This document shows, piece after piece, positions 29,130 through 38,186 of a stretch of DNA of 64,000 bases. The stretch comes from Aquabacterium soli (GTDB lineage: Bacteria; Pseudomonadota; Gammaproteobacteria; Burkholderiales; Burkholderiaceae_C), in NCBI RefSeq assembly GCF_003933735.1, contig NZ_RSED01000012.1, positions 78,422 to 142,421 of the forward strand, given 5' to 3'. The translations under genes were made by a program, and so were the position numbers. Position 1 is the stretch's first letter. Each line of letters begins with the position of its first letter. The notes under the pieces were generated by a model. It did no database searches. It was given only the letters and a program-made list of their open reading frames with translations, and was not told the DNA's origin.

Positions 29130-29945
29130 ATGGCCAAGATCATCGTGGTGACCTCCGGCAAGGGTGGCGTCGGCAAGACGACCACCAGCGCCAGCTTCGC
29201 CTCCGGCCTCGCCCTGCGCGGCCACAAGACCGCCGTGATCGACTTCGACGTCGGCCTGCGCAACCTCGACCTGATCATGGGCTGCGAACGCCGCGTGGTC
29301 TACGACCTGATCAACGTGATCCACGGCGAGGCCAACCTCAACCAGGCCCTGATCAAGGACAAGCAGTGCGACAACCTGTACGTGCTGGCCGCCTCGCAGA
29401 CGCGCGACAAAGACGCCCTCACGCAGGATGGCGTCGAGAAGGTGCTGAAGGACCTGGGCGAGATGGGCTTCGAGTACATCGTGTGCGATTCGCCCGCCGG
29501 CATCGAAACGGGCGCCCTGATGGCCATGCACTTCGCCGACGAGGCTTTGGTGGTGACCAACCCCGAGGTGTCCTCCGTGCGCGATTCCGACCGCATCCTG
29601 GGCATGCTCAACAGCAAGACCAAGCGCGCCATCGACAAGCTCGAGCCCATCAAGGAACACCTGCTGATCACACGCTACAACCCCAACCGGGTCGAGGGTG
29701 GGCAGATGCTGTCGCTGGAGGACATCCACGAGATCCTGCGCATCAAGCTGATCGGCGTGATCCCCGAATCTGAGACCGTGCTGAGCGCCTCGAACCAGGG
29801 CGTGCCGGCCATCCACATGAAGGATTCCGACGTGTCCGAGGCCTACAAGGACGTGATCGCCCGCTTCCTGGGCGAAGACAAGCCCCTGCGCTTCGTCGAG
29901 GCCGAAAAGCCCGGCTTCTTCAAGCGCCTGTTCGGAGGCAAGTAA
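29130..29945 (+). CDS. minD: Septum site-determining ATPase MinD
   Basis: The 271-aa ATPase binds the membrane in its ATP form, recruits MinC and oscillates under MinE. The deviant Walker A GKGGVGKT is at 10-17, the switch region [10 protein letters not shown] near 38-47, and the C-terminal amphipathic membrane-targeting helix [12 protein letters not shown] at 260-271. The frame is open upstream inside minC, but ATG 29130 follows GAAAGGA and matches the family start. Confidence 0.98.
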   Translation: MAKIIVVTSGKGGVGKTTTSASFASGLALRGHKTAVIDFDVGLRNLDLIMGCERRVVYDLINVIHGEANLNQALIKDKQCDNLYVLAASQTRDKDALTQDGVEKVLKDLGEMGFEYIVCDSPAGIETGALMAMHFADEALVVTNPEVSSVRDSDRILGMLNSKTKRAIDKLEPIKEHLLITRYNPNRVEGGQMLSLEDIHEILRIKLIGVIPESETVLSASNQGVPAIHMKDSDVSEAYKDVIARFLGEDKPLRFVEAEKPGFFKRLFGGK

Positions 29946-29949
29946 GGCC

Positions 29950-30210
29950 ATGGGATTCCTCACATTCTTCCTCGGTGAAAAGAAGAAGACGGCCAGCGTG
30001 GCCAAGGAGCGGCTGCAGCTGATCCTGGCGCACGAACGCAACGGCCGTTCCAGCAGCCCGGATTACCTGCCCGATCTGCAGCGCGAACTGGTGGCGGTGA
30101 TCTCCAAGTACGTGTCGATCAATCCCGACGACATCAAGGTCAACCTGGAACGCCAGGACGACCTCGAAGTGCTGGAAGTCAAGATCGAGCTGCCCGACGC
30201 CCACCGCTGA
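29950..30210 (+). CDS. minE: Cell division topological specificity factor MinE
   Basis: The 86-aa MinE starts 4 bp after minD. The N-terminus [14 protein letters not shown] is the membrane-binding and MinD-activating part; the middle [14 protein letters not shown] is the MinD-contact helix; the C-terminus gives the dimer beta sheet. Length is normal. It stimulates MinD ATPase and drives pole-to-pole oscillation, placing the FtsZ ring at mid-cell. Confidence 0.97.
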   Translation: MGFLTFFLGEKKKTASVAKERLQLILAHERNGRSSSPDYLPDLQRELVAVISKYVSINPDDIKVNLERQDDLEVLEVKIELPDAHR

Positions 30211-30276
30211 GCTGAAAGCACCCTTGTTGCAGTGCACAATGGATGCACGATTGACAGCGGACGAGGGTGCACAGCC

Positions 30277-31044
30277 ATGCGGTATGTCGTGTTCAACCAG
30301 AAGGGTGGGGTCGGCAAGTCGACCATCACCTGCAACCTGGCAGCCATCAGCGCCCAACAGGGCCTGCGCACCCTGGTGGTCGACCTGGACCCGCAGGGCA
30401 ACACCACGCACTACCTGCTGGGTGACAACGCGCCTGAGGGCACGCTGGGCGCCGCCGGCTTCTTCGACCAGACGCTCAAGTTCACGGCCCGCCCCAAGGA
30501 CACGCCCGAGTTCATCGTGGCCACGCCCTGGGACAACCTGGACCTGATGCCCTCCAGCCCGCAACTCGACGAGTTGCAAACCAAGCTGGAATCGCGCTAC
30601 AAGATCTACAAGCTGCGCGAGGCGCTGGCCGAATTGGCCGACACCTACGACCGCATCTACATCGATACGCCGCCCGCGCTGAACTTCTACACGCGCTCGG
30701 CCCTGATCGCGGCCGAGGGCTGCCTGATCCCCTTCGACTGCGACGATTTCTCGCGCCGCGCGCTGTACAGCCTGCTGGACAACGTTCAGGAGATCCAGGC
30801 CGACCACAACGCCGACCTGAAGGTCAGCGGCATCGTGGTCAACCAGTTCCAGCCGCGTGCCAATCTGCCGCAGCAATTGGTGCGTGAGCTGGTGGATGAG
30901 GGGTTGCCGGTGCTGCAGCCTTACTTGAGCGCCTCGGTCAAGATCAAGGAATCGCACCAACTGGCGCGGCCGATGATCCACCTGGATGCGCGGCACAAGC
31001 TGACGCAGGAGATGGTGGCCTTGCACGACGGGCTGCGGGATTGA
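30277..31044 (+). CDS. ParA-family ATPase, orphan
   Basis: The 255-aa ParA-type protein has the deviant Walker A KGGVGKS at 9-15 and switch motif DLDPQGN near 40-46. It is the short form without an N-terminal DNA-binding domain. No parB gene or parS-like cluster is adjacent, so cargo positioning (chemosensory arrays, other complexes) or a link to the min operon just upstream is possible, but the role is open. ATG 30277 follows GAGGGTGC; the frame upstream lacks a ribosome site. The last codons shift to TTG/GGG forms before a dispersed repeat. Confidence 0.9.
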   Translation: MRYVVFNQKGGVGKSTITCNLAAISAQQGLRTLVVDLDPQGNTTHYLLGDNAPEGTLGAAGFFDQTLKFTARPKDTPEFIVATPWDNLDLMPSSPQLDELQTKLESRYKIYKLREALAELADTYDRIYIDTPPALNFYTRSALIAAEGCLIPFDCDDFSRRALYSLLDNVQEIQADHNADLKVSGIVVNQFQPRANLPQQLVRELVDEGLPVLQPYLSASVKIKESHQLARPMIHLDARHKLTQEMVALHDGLRD

Positions 31045-31137
31045 TCTTGCGCGTTTGATCGCGCTTTGGGGTCTTTTGCCTGCCTTGGGCTTGGGGCTTT
31101 GTCGTGGCAGCGCCGGGCGGGGTCGGAGTAGGCCTCT

Positions 31138-31163
31138 GGCCGGGCTTCCATGTTGGCGGTCCC
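31138..31163 (-). repeat. Dispersed repeat copy E
   Basis: The + strand holds GGCCGGGCTTCCATGTTGGC and then GGTCCC, matching copies A and D at 15.4-15.8 kb. An upstream GTGGCAGCGC flank (31104-31113) is also shared with copy A (15358-15367). It lies about 95 bp after the ParA stop. Confidence 0.7.
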
Positions 31164-31195
31164 TGGGTGCCCCGCGCTGCACCGACAAAACGCTC

Positions 31196-31612
31196 TCAGG
31201 CCAGTGCAGCAACCCGCGCCACACGGCCACGACGCAGTCCCCACCACTGCAGCTCGGCAAACACCACCACCGCGGCCGCCTGCGCCAGCACGAAGGCCAG
31301 CCCCAAGGTGCTCGGCTGCACCCAGCCCAGCACCAGGATGCCGACACTCTCGACGGCCCATAAGGCATTGAAACCGATCACGGCCCATCCCAGCGCGGAT
31401 GGGATGCGCTCACGCCGCGCCAGCACGAACAAACCCAGCGCATAAGGCAGAGACACCAGGCCGGCCCCCAGCAGCAAGGCGACAGGCAAACCGAGCAGGG
31501 GCGACAGCAGGGCATGGCCCGCCACCAGCAACACGCCGGTGGCCGCACTGGCCCCGGCATCCAGCAGCAGCGCGAAACGAAGCAGACGGGTCATGGGCAT
31601 TGAAGAAGACAT
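31196..31612 (-). CDS. Small four-helix membrane protein, unknown function
   Basis: The product is 138 aa with four hydrophobic segments (about 8-28, 35-58, 68-90 and 96-120). I do not recognise a characterised family. ATG 31612 has GGAG seven bases upstream and is preferred to the longer frame. It is divergent from an MmyB-type regulator gene with 124 bp between the starts; in this regulator family a divergent target gene is common, so the regulator may control it. Confidence 0.75.
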   Translation of the reverse strand: MSSSMPMTRLLRFALLLDAGASAATGVLLVAGHALLSPLLGLPVALLLGAGLVSLPYALGLFVLARRERIPSALGWAVIGFNALWAVESVGILVLGWVQPSTLGLAFVLAQAAAVVVFAELQWWGLRRGRVARVAALA

Positions 31613-31736
31613 GGCTTTTCTCCAGTTGGTTGATGAAACAAGGAACAACGAGGCCCATGGTGTCGACCCGCCTGCAGCACGTCGATTACCTCGGAGGTCA
31701 TGGCCGCGCATCAGTCATCCCGCTATCCTGCGGTCC

Positions 31737-32576
31737 ATGAACCGCCTGCCCACCGCCCATTCAGCGCCCTCGCCGCACACCCCGCCCGTGGGCACGCTGC
31801 TGCGTGACTGGCGCCAGCGCCGCCGCCTGAGCCAGCTGGACCTCGCCCTGGACACCGAGGTGTCCGCCCGCCACCTCAGCTTCATCGAGACCGGCCGCGC
31901 CACACCCAGCCGCGACATGCTGCTGCGCCTGGCCGAGCGGCTGGACATCCCCCTGCGCGAGCGCAACACGATGCTGATGGCCGCCGGGCATGCGCCGGCC
32001 TATGCCGAGCGCACCCTGGCCGATCCGAGCATGGCCTCGGCCCAGCGTGCGGTGTCACTGATCCTCCAGGGGCACATGCCCTACCCCGCCATCGCGGTGG
32101 ACAGTCACTGGACGCTGCTGCAGGCCAACCCCATCGCCCAGGCGCTGATGGGCAGCGTGGATCCTTCGCTGCTGCAAGGCCCGGTCAACGTGCTGCGCGC
32201 CAGCCTGCACCCCAAGGGCTTTGCGCCCAACATCGTGAACGGGGCCGATTGGCGCGCCCACCTGCTGGCGCGGCTGCACCAGCAGATCGAAGCCAGCGGT
32301 GATCCGGTGCTGTCAGCCCTGCTGGAAGAACTGCGCGAGTACCCAGTGCCTGCCCAGGAGGCCGACACACAGCAGCACTCCCAGGACGACGACCTCGGTG
32401 GCGTGGCCGTGCCCCTGCGCTTGCGCACCCCTTTCGGCCTGCTCAGCTTCATCAGCACCACCACGGTGTTCGGCTCGCCGGTGGACATCACCTTGTCGGA
32501 ACTGGCGCTGGAAACCTTCTTCCCGGCCGACGAAGCCACCCAGCAGGCCTTGCAGTCCCTGGCCGCCACGCTGTGA
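31737..32576 (+). CDS. XRE-family regulator with MmyB-like ligand-binding domain
   Basis: The 279-aa protein has an N-terminal helix-turn-helix (about 20-75, RRRLSQLDLALDTEVSARHL with the recognition helix in SARHLSFIETGRATPS) and a C-terminal MmyB-like (PAS-related) domain from about 105 (PAIAVDSHWTLLQANPIAQALMG). Such regulators bind small ligands, including fatty acids in one studied case, and often control a divergent gene, here the small membrane protein. ATG 31737 is chosen over the longer open frame because it gives the family start. Confidence 0.92.
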   Translation: MNRLPTAHSAPSPHTPPVGTLLRDWRQRRRLSQLDLALDTEVSARHLSFIETGRATPSRDMLLRLAERLDIPLRERNTMLMAAGHAPAYAERTLADPSMASAQRAVSLILQGHMPYPAIAVDSHWTLLQANPIAQALMGSVDPSLLQGPVNVLRASLHPKGFAPNIVNGADWRAHLLARLHQQIEASGDPVLSALLEELREYPVPAQEADTQQHSQDDDLGGVAVPLRLRTPFGLLSFISTTTVFGSPVDITLSELALETFFPADEATQQALQSLAATL

Positions 32577-32608
32577 CGCTGTGAGCGCTGGCGGCTGAAC
32601 GCCGCTGC

Positions 32609-33493
32609 TCAGGCCTCGTCCAGGGTCACGCGCAGCTCTTCTTCCCAGAAGAGCACCTCGTCACCATCCACATGCAGCCAGTCCAGCGCGGCCTGGCCGT
32701 GGCTGAGCCAGTCGACATCGTGCTCCTCACCCTCGTGGCGGCGCATCAGGTACTCGGCCACCAGGCCGGCGGCCACCAGGGTCTGCACCTCGGATTCGGC
32801 CCCACGGCCACCCAGCAGTTCCAGATCGTGGTGCAGGCGGATGGCGGCCACCACGGACGGCGCCAGGCGCCACACACGGGCCACCAGCGCCCCCACCACG
32901 GCGTGGTCGGTGCGGTGGTTGGCGTTCTCGGTGGCGATGGGCGAGCGGTCGATGCGGGCGCGTGCCTCGATCATCGTGCCGGCATAGCCCTTGACGCTCT
33001 GCATCATCACCGGCATGCCCACATGTGCGAACAGGCCGTAGGTGTGCGCCAGGTCGGGCGACAGGCCCGGCAGCTTCTTGGCGATGAAGGCCATGGCCAG
33101 CGCGCGCTTGGTTGATCGCTCCCAGAAGCGGGCCAGCAAGGCATGGTTGACGCGGATGGCACGCTGCATCAGAAAGCCAGCCATGACCGACGCCGTGTGC
33201 TCCAGGCCCAGGCGGTTCATGGCCTGGCCCACGGTCTGCACCGGCTGGCCCGCCGCGAACAGCGGGCCATTGGCACTGCGGATCAAGGTGGCCGACATGG
33301 CCACATCGCTGGCGGCGATGCGTGCCACTTCGTTCAGGTCGGGCTCGGTGGGCGCCATGGCCGCGCGCAACCGCGTCAGCAGCTCAGGGCACGGCGGGAT
33401 GACGATGTGCTGGAGCGGGCCATTGCGGCGCGCCTGGTCTAGTTCTGCTTGGATGGCGGCCGTGCGGCTGGGCTCGAGGGCGGTGGTCGTCAT
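32609..33493 (-). CDS. HDOD-domain protein
   Basis: The 294-aa protein has an HDOD domain over about residues 28-225: IPPCPELLTRL, ISSD-like RIAASDVAMSATLIRSANGP, and a NRLGLEHTASVMAGFLMQ helix. HDOD proteins resemble HD phosphodiesterases but lack the catalytic metal ligands, and they take part in signalling, often linked to c-di-GMP or stress responses. ATG 33493 (MTTTALEPS...) is preferred to 33544. The gene stands alone between an MmyB regulator and the second ppk2. Confidence 0.88.
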   Translation of the reverse strand: MTTTALEPSRTAAIQAELDQARRNGPLQHIVIPPCPELLTRLRAAMAPTEPDLNEVARIAASDVAMSATLIRSANGPLFAAGQPVQTVGQAMNRLGLEHTASVMAGFLMQRAIRVNHALLARFWERSTKRALAMAFIAKKLPGLSPDLAHTYGLFAHVGMPVMMQSVKGYAGTMIEARARIDRSPIATENANHRTDHAVVGALVARVWRLAPSVVAAIRLHHDLELLGGRGAESEVQTLVAAGLVAEYLMRRHEGEEHDVDWLSHGQAALDWLHVDGDEVLFWEEELRVTLDEA

Positions 33494-33655
33494 GGAATCT
33501 GGCAATTGCGGACAATGCAATGGGCGGGCGGCGCTGCCCGTCACTTCTTATCGGCACCGGGCGCCGATGATGAAGCCGCAAGATCGTTAACTTTACGAAC
33601 TCCACCCCTGCCAACAAGCTTGACAAAGCCGAGCCGTGCGCGGCCAGCCCACGGC

Positions 33656-34510
33656 TCAGAACCCGCTATCGATGGGTTTGAGCGGCCCACGGAACACCTC
33701 TTTGCCGGGCTTGCCGCTCAGCGGAGGAAACTCCAGCGGCTGCTCCGGTACGTCGCAATCGGGCAACTGGTCCAGCAGGTGGCGGATCAGGGTCAGGCGG
33801 CCGCGGCGCTGGTCGTTGAAATCCACCAGGGTCCAGGGGGCATGCTCGGTGTGCGTGGCGCGCAGCATGGCATCGCGGGCCTTGCCGTACTCGGCGTACT
33901 TCTCGCGCGCCTGCAGGTCGATGGGCGACAGCTTCCAGCGCTTGAGCGGGTCGTCGCGGCGCTCGGCCAGGCGCTGCTCCTGCTCGGCCTGGTCCACCGT
34001 CAGCCAGTACTTGAACAGCAGGATGCCGTCGTCCACCAGCATCCGCTCGAACTGCGGCGCCTGCGCCAGGAAGCGCTTGGCCTCGTCCTCGGAGCAGTAG
34101 CCCATCACGCGCTCGACACCGGCGCGGTTGTACCAGCTGCGGTCGAACAGCGCGATGTGGCCGCCGGCCGGCAGGTGCGACACGTAGCGCTGGAAGTACC
34201 ACTGCGTGCGCTCGTCCTCGCTGGGCTTGGGCAAGGCCACCACATGGCACTGACGCGGGCTCATGACCTGGCTGATGGCGTTGATCACGCCGCCCTTGCC
34301 CGCCGTGTCGCGGCCTTCGATCAACACCACCAGGCGCTTGCCCCGGTGCTGCACCCAGCGGGCCACGCGGTCGAGCTCCAGGTGCAAGGGGGCCAGCAGC
34401 TCCTCGTACTCCTTGCGGCCCAGTCGGCCATCGGCCTTGCCATCGCTCTTGGCACCCTTCTTCGCATCTTTGTCACGGTCGTCGCCTGAACGGCTCTTTT
34501 TGTCCGGCAT
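33656..34510 (-). CDS. ppk2: Polyphosphate kinase 2 (second copy)
   Basis: The 284-aa kinase has Walker A GRDTAGKGG at 66-74, TQWYFQRYVSH and FDRSWYNRAGVERVMGYC, like the first copy at 12412-13326. The N-terminus (1-30) is a charged Lys/Asp-rich extension instead of the acidic helix of the other copy, and the C-terminus is distinct. Differences suggest nucleotide or direction preferences (ADP versus GDP), which cannot be told here. AGGAG lies upstream of ATG 34510. It is divergent from dusC. Confidence 0.94.
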   Translation of the reverse strand: MPDKKSRSGDDRDKDAKKGAKSDGKADGRLGRKEYEELLAPLHLELDRVARWVQHRGKRLVVLIEGRDTAGKGGVINAISQVMSPRQCHVVALPKPSEDERTQWYFQRYVSHLPAGGHIALFDRSWYNRAGVERVMGYCSEDEAKRFLAQAPQFERMLVDDGILLFKYWLTVDQAEQEQRLAERRDDPLKRWKLSPIDLQAREKYAEYGKARDAMLRATHTEHAPWTLVDFNDQRRGRLTLIRHLLDQLPDCDVPEQPLEFPPLSGKPGKEVFRGPLKPIDSGF

Positions 34511-34612
34511 GGATCAGGTCTCCTGAGGCTGAGGGGGCGCGCACAGAGCGCGCCATCTTCGTACACTAGCGCCTTTCGTCCTGGCGCGCCGCGTGCCCGC
34601 CCACCTGTTGCC

Positions 34613-35602
34613 ATGAACATCCTGCTCGCGCCGATGGAGGGTCTGCTGGATTTCGCCCTGCGCGACATCCTCACCCGCGTCGGCGGCATCGACCGCTGCG
34701 TATCCGAGTTCATCCGCGTGACGGACCAGTTGCTGCCCGAGCGCGTCTTCTACCGCATCGTGCCGGAACTCCGGCATGCCGGCCTCACCCCGGCCGGCGT
34801 GCCCGTGCGCGCCCAGCTGCTGGGCTCGGACCCCGCTTGCCTGGCCGACAACGCCGCGCGCCTGGCCGGCCTGGGGCCTGCAGGCATCGACCTCAACTTC
34901 GGCTGCCCGGCCAAGATCGTCAACCGCCATGGGGGCGGCGCGGCCCTGCTGCAAGAGCCTGAACTGCTGGAGCGCATCGTCGCCGCGGTGCGCCGCGCGG
35001 TACCGGCCGACATGCCCGTGTCGGCCAAGATGCGCCTGGGCTTCGAGGACGACAGCCTGGCGCTGGATTGCGCCCAGGCCCTGGCCGCGGGCGGCGCCTG
35101 CGAGCTGGTGGTGCATGCCCGCACCAAGGCCCACGGCTATCGGCCGCCGGCGTACTGGGACCGCATCGCCGACATCCGTGCCGCCGTGAGCATCCCGGTG
35201 GTGGCCAATGGCGAGATCTGGACGGTGGACGACGCCCTGCGCTGCCGCGAGGTGTCCGGCAGCGCAGACCTGATGCTGGGCCGCGGCATCGTGACCGACC
35301 CCGGGCTGGCACTGGCCATCCGCTATGCGGTGCAACACGGCACACCAGCCCATGGCACGTCCCTGCCCGGCTGGCCCGAACTGCAACCGCTGCTGCACAT
35401 CTTCTGGGGCCTGATCGAAGCCCACATCGAGCCCCGCCACCGCGCCGGCCGCCTCAAGCAGTGGCTGAACTTCCTGCGCCGCCGTTTCCCGGAGGCCGAA
35501 GAGGCCTACCAGTCGGTGCGCACGATCACGGATTCGCGGGCCATCTCGGCCTGGCTGGGCATCGAAGAAGGCGCCCAGGCCGCGATGCCACTGGCAGCCT
35601 GA
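34613..35602 (+). CDS. dusC: tRNA-dihydrouridine(16) synthase DusC
   Basis: The 329-aa FMN enzyme reduces uridine in the D-loop of tRNAs using NADPH. The N-terminal LLAPMEGLLDFALRDIL, catalytic cysteine C98 in NFGCPAK with NRHGGGA, KMRLG, and the ANGEIW and LMLGRG phosphate-binding motifs are all present. The N-terminal MEGLLD and the C-terminal helical domain with QWLNFLRR match the DusC branch rather than DusA or DusB. It is divergent from the second ppk2 gene. Confidence 0.92.
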   Translation: MNILLAPMEGLLDFALRDILTRVGGIDRCVSEFIRVTDQLLPERVFYRIVPELRHAGLTPAGVPVRAQLLGSDPACLADNAARLAGLGPAGIDLNFGCPAKIVNRHGGGAALLQEPELLERIVAAVRRAVPADMPVSAKMRLGFEDDSLALDCAQALAAGGACELVVHARTKAHGYRPPAYWDRIADIRAAVSIPVVANGEIWTVDDALRCREVSGSADLMLGRGIVTDPGLALAIRYAVQHGTPAHGTSLPGWPELQPLLHIFWGLIEAHIEPRHRAGRLKQWLNFLRRRFPEAEEAYQSVRTITDSRAISAWLGIEEGAQAAMPLAA

Positions 35603-35613
35603 GCACCGGCAGA

Positions 35614-37290
35614 TCAGGTGGCCTCGGCCATTGCAGGCACCACCTCTGCACCCACGGTGCCGGCCGTCACCGCGCCCTGCACAGCCGCGGCCATCCAGGC
35701 CTGCACCTGCAGGCGTTGCTCCGGCGTAAGGTGCAAGCCCAGCTTGCTGCGCCGCCACAGCACGTCATCGGCAGACCTGGCCCATTCGTGGCGCACCAGG
35801 TAGCGCAGCTCGCATTCGTACAGGCCGGGTGCCACCTCCCGCCCCAGCCCCGCCGGCGTGGTGGCGCCACCGAGCACCCGCTCGGCGCGTGCGCCATAGG
35901 CCTTCGTCCAGCGCTCGGCCAGGGCCAGGGGCAGCCAGGGGTGCTTGTGCCGCCAGCGCGACAAAAAGGCCTGCATGTCGCGGTCGGGCCGCAGGGGCGG
36001 GCCGATCCAGGCATCCAGATCGCCGCCGGGCAGGCGGGACTGGCGGGTCCAGGCACCGCGCCCATCGCCCAACATCTGCCCGATCTGCGTGGCCGCCTCT
36101 TCGGCCAGCTTGCGGTAAGTGGTGATCTTGCCGCCCCACACCGTCATCAAGGGCGCGCCATGGGCGCAGGTTTCCAGCAGGTAGTCGCGCGTCACGGCCG
36201 AGGCATCGGCATGGGCGTCTTCCAGCAGGGGGCGCACACCGGCATAACTCCACAGCACCATGTCGGGTTGCACCGGCGCCCTGAAATACGCGCTGGCCTG
36301 CTCGCACAGGTAGGCGGTTTCCTCGTCGCTGATGCGGGCCTGGTCGGGCATGGAAGGCACCTCGACATCGGTGGTACCGATCAGGGTGAACTTCTGCTCG
36401 TACGGGATCGCGAAGATGATGCGGCCATCGCGCGCCTGGAAGATGTAGGCGTGCTCATGCTCGAACAGGCGCGGCACCACGATGTGGCTGCCCTTGACCA
36501 GGCGCAGGCTGTGCCGTGTGAGCGCCTCGCCGCCAGGCGCACTGGCCACGTCGCGCAGGAAGGCATGGGCCCACGGGCCGGCCGCGTTGACCAGCATGCG
36601 CGCCTTCACGGTGTGCAGGCCGGGCTGCCCCTGTGGGGTCAGCGCCTCACGCTGCAGCCGCACCGTCCAGCCCTGCTCGCCACGGGTGGCCCGCACGCAG
36701 CGGGTGCGCGTGAGCACGGTGGCGCCGCGCTCACGCGCGTCCATCGCGTTGAGCACCACCAGGCGGGCATCGTCCACCCAGCCATCGGAATAGACGAAGC
36801 CGCGCTTGAAGCGCGTCTGCAGCGGCGCGCCCAGCCGGTGCCCGCGCAGGGCCACACCACGCGAGCCCGGCAGCACCTCTCGCCGGGCCAGATGGTCGTA
36901 CAGGAACAGGCCCAGGCGGATCAACCAGGCCGGGCGCATGTGCGGGTCGTGCGGCATCACGAAGCGCAGCGGTTTGATGATGTGCGGCGCGCTGCGCAGC
37001 AGCACCTCGCGCTCTTGCAGGGCCTTGCGCACCAGCGAGAACTCGCGGTGCTCCAGATAGCGCAGCCCGCCATGGATCAGCTTGGTGGACGAGGACGAGG
37101 TGTGTGCCGCCAGATCATGCTGCTCCACCAGCAGCACCTTGAAGCCGCGCCCCGCCAGATCGCGGGCGATGCCCGCCCCGTTGATGCCCCCGCCCACCAC
37201 CAGCACGTCACAGGTGTGCGGGATGGCCGGATTCAGCGCCGCTTCCAGGTCGGCATCCGGGTGGTCGGCAGGCAAGGCGGTGGTGTCCAC
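35614..37290 (-). CDS. glpD: Aerobic glycerol-3-phosphate dehydrogenase
   Basis: The 558-aa FAD enzyme at the inner membrane oxidises glycerol-3-phosphate to dihydroxyacetone phosphate and passes electrons to quinone. FAD-binding GGGINGAG is at 33-40, followed by SSSSTKLIHGGLRYLE (about 76-91). The C-terminal DAO_C domain covers about 400-530. The start is GTG 37290 with GGAG seven bases upstream. It is divergent from glpR with 114 bp between the starts, where three TTCGYTT elements lie. Confidence 0.96.
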   Translation of the reverse strand: MDTTALPADHPDADLEAALNPAIPHTCDVLVVGGGINGAGIARDLAGRGFKVLLVEQHDLAAHTSSSSTKLIHGGLRYLEHREFSLVRKALQEREVLLRSAPHIIKPLRFVMPHDPHMRPAWLIRLGLFLYDHLARREVLPGSRGVALRGHRLGAPLQTRFKRGFVYSDGWVDDARLVVLNAMDARERGATVLTRTRCVRATRGEQGWTVRLQREALTPQGQPGLHTVKARMLVNAAGPWAHAFLRDVASAPGGEALTRHSLRLVKGSHIVVPRLFEHEHAYIFQARDGRIIFAIPYEQKFTLIGTTDVEVPSMPDQARISDEETAYLCEQASAYFRAPVQPDMVLWSYAGVRPLLEDAHADASAVTRDYLLETCAHGAPLMTVWGGKITTYRKLAEEAATQIGQMLGDGRGAWTRQSRLPGGDLDAWIGPPLRPDRDMQAFLSRWRHKHPWLPLALAERWTKAYGARAERVLGGATTPAGLGREVAPGLYECELRYLVRHEWARSADDVLWRRSKLGLHLTPEQRLQVQAWMAAAVQGAVTAGTVGAEVVPAMAEAT

Positions 37291-37336
37291 GGGCAGGCTC
37301 CAGATCAGACCGAGCGCCGGGTGGCGCTCGAATCAG

Positions 37337-37393
37337 TTCGCTTCAGCGCATTGTAGTTCGTTTAAATTCTTTTTTGTGTGAAATGCTTCGCTT
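37337..37393. promoter_or_regulatory. Three TTCGYTT elements, candidate GlpR operators
   Basis: TTCGCTT (37337-37343), TTCGTTT (37357-37363) and TTCGCTT (37387-37393) lie 20 and 30 bp apart between glpD and glpR. TTCG-containing half-sites are known for GlpR of E. coli, so this looks like an operator region for both directions. Confidence 0.5.
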
Positions 37394-37404
37394 ATGATCG
37401 CGCC

Positions 37405-38169
37405 ATGAACCTCAATCCGCGCCAGACACGCCTGCTCGAACAAGTTCGCGCGCAAGACGTGATCAGCATCGAGCACCTGGCCGAGTCCCTGGGCGTGACG
37501 CTGCAGACCATCCGCCGCGATGTGCAGTTGCTGGCCCAGGCCGGCCTGCTGGCGCGCTACCACGGCGGCGTGCGCCTGCCCCGATCCACCACCGAGAACC
37601 TGGCCTACCAGCAGCGGCAGGAGCTCAACGCTGCGGGCAAGCAGCGCATCGCGCGCGCCGTGGCCCAGGCCATCCCGCACCATTGCTCGCTGCTGATCAA
37701 CCTGGGCACCACCACCGAAGCCATCGCGCGCGAGCTGCTGAACCACCAGGGCCTGCGCGTCATCACCAACAACCTGAACGTGGCCGGCATCCTGGCGGGC
37801 AACGCCTCGTGCGAGGTGATCGTGGCTGGCGGCGTGATGCGCCCGATCGACCGGGGCATCGTGGGCGAGACGGCGGTCGATTTCATCCGGCAGTTCCGCG
37901 TCGACATCGGCCTGATCGGCATCTCGGGCATCGAGCCCGATGGCACCCTGCGTGATTACGATCTGCGCGAGGTGAAGGTGGCGCAGGCCCTGATCGAGCA
38001 CAGCCGCGAGGTGTGGCTGGCCGCGGACCAGGGCAAGTTCAACCGCCCCGCCATGGTCGAACTGGCCCGCCTGGACCAGATCGATCGGCTGTTCACCGAT
38101 GCGCCACCGCCCGAGCCCTTCCCTGCCCTGCTGGCCGAGGCCGGCATAGACTGCGTCGTCGTCCCCTGA
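37405..38169 (+). CDS. glpR: DeoR-family glycerol-3-phosphate regulon repressor
   Basis: The 254-aa regulator has a DeoR helix-turn-helix ([22 protein letters not shown] at 22-43) and a C-terminal sugar-phosphate-binding domain with [12 protein letters not shown] and GEQ-type motifs (about 96-107 onward). It should bind glycerol-3-phosphate and repress glpD and glpK. ATG 37405 is chosen over 37378 since the longer form would start inside the third TTCGYTT element. glpK follows after 17 bp, so the two are cotranscribed. Confidence 0.93.
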   Translation: MNLNPRQTRLLEQVRAQDVISIEHLAESLGVTLQTIRRDVQLLAQAGLLARYHGGVRLPRSTTENLAYQQRQELNAAGKQRIARAVAQAIPHHCSLLINLGTTTEAIARELLNHQGLRVITNNLNVAGILAGNASCEVIVAGGVMRPIDRGIVGETAVDFIRQFRVDIGLIGISGIEPDGTLRDYDLREVKVAQALIEHSREVWLAADQGKFNRPAMVELARLDQIDRLFTDAPPPEPFPALLAEAGIDCVVVP

Positions 38170-38186
38170 ACCACCCGCACCCCACC

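Noticed and set aside
35068..37356. 762-codon plus-strand frame across dusC and glpD
   Set aside because: Overlaps dusC out of frame and lies antisense to glpD; low-complexity shadow sequence.
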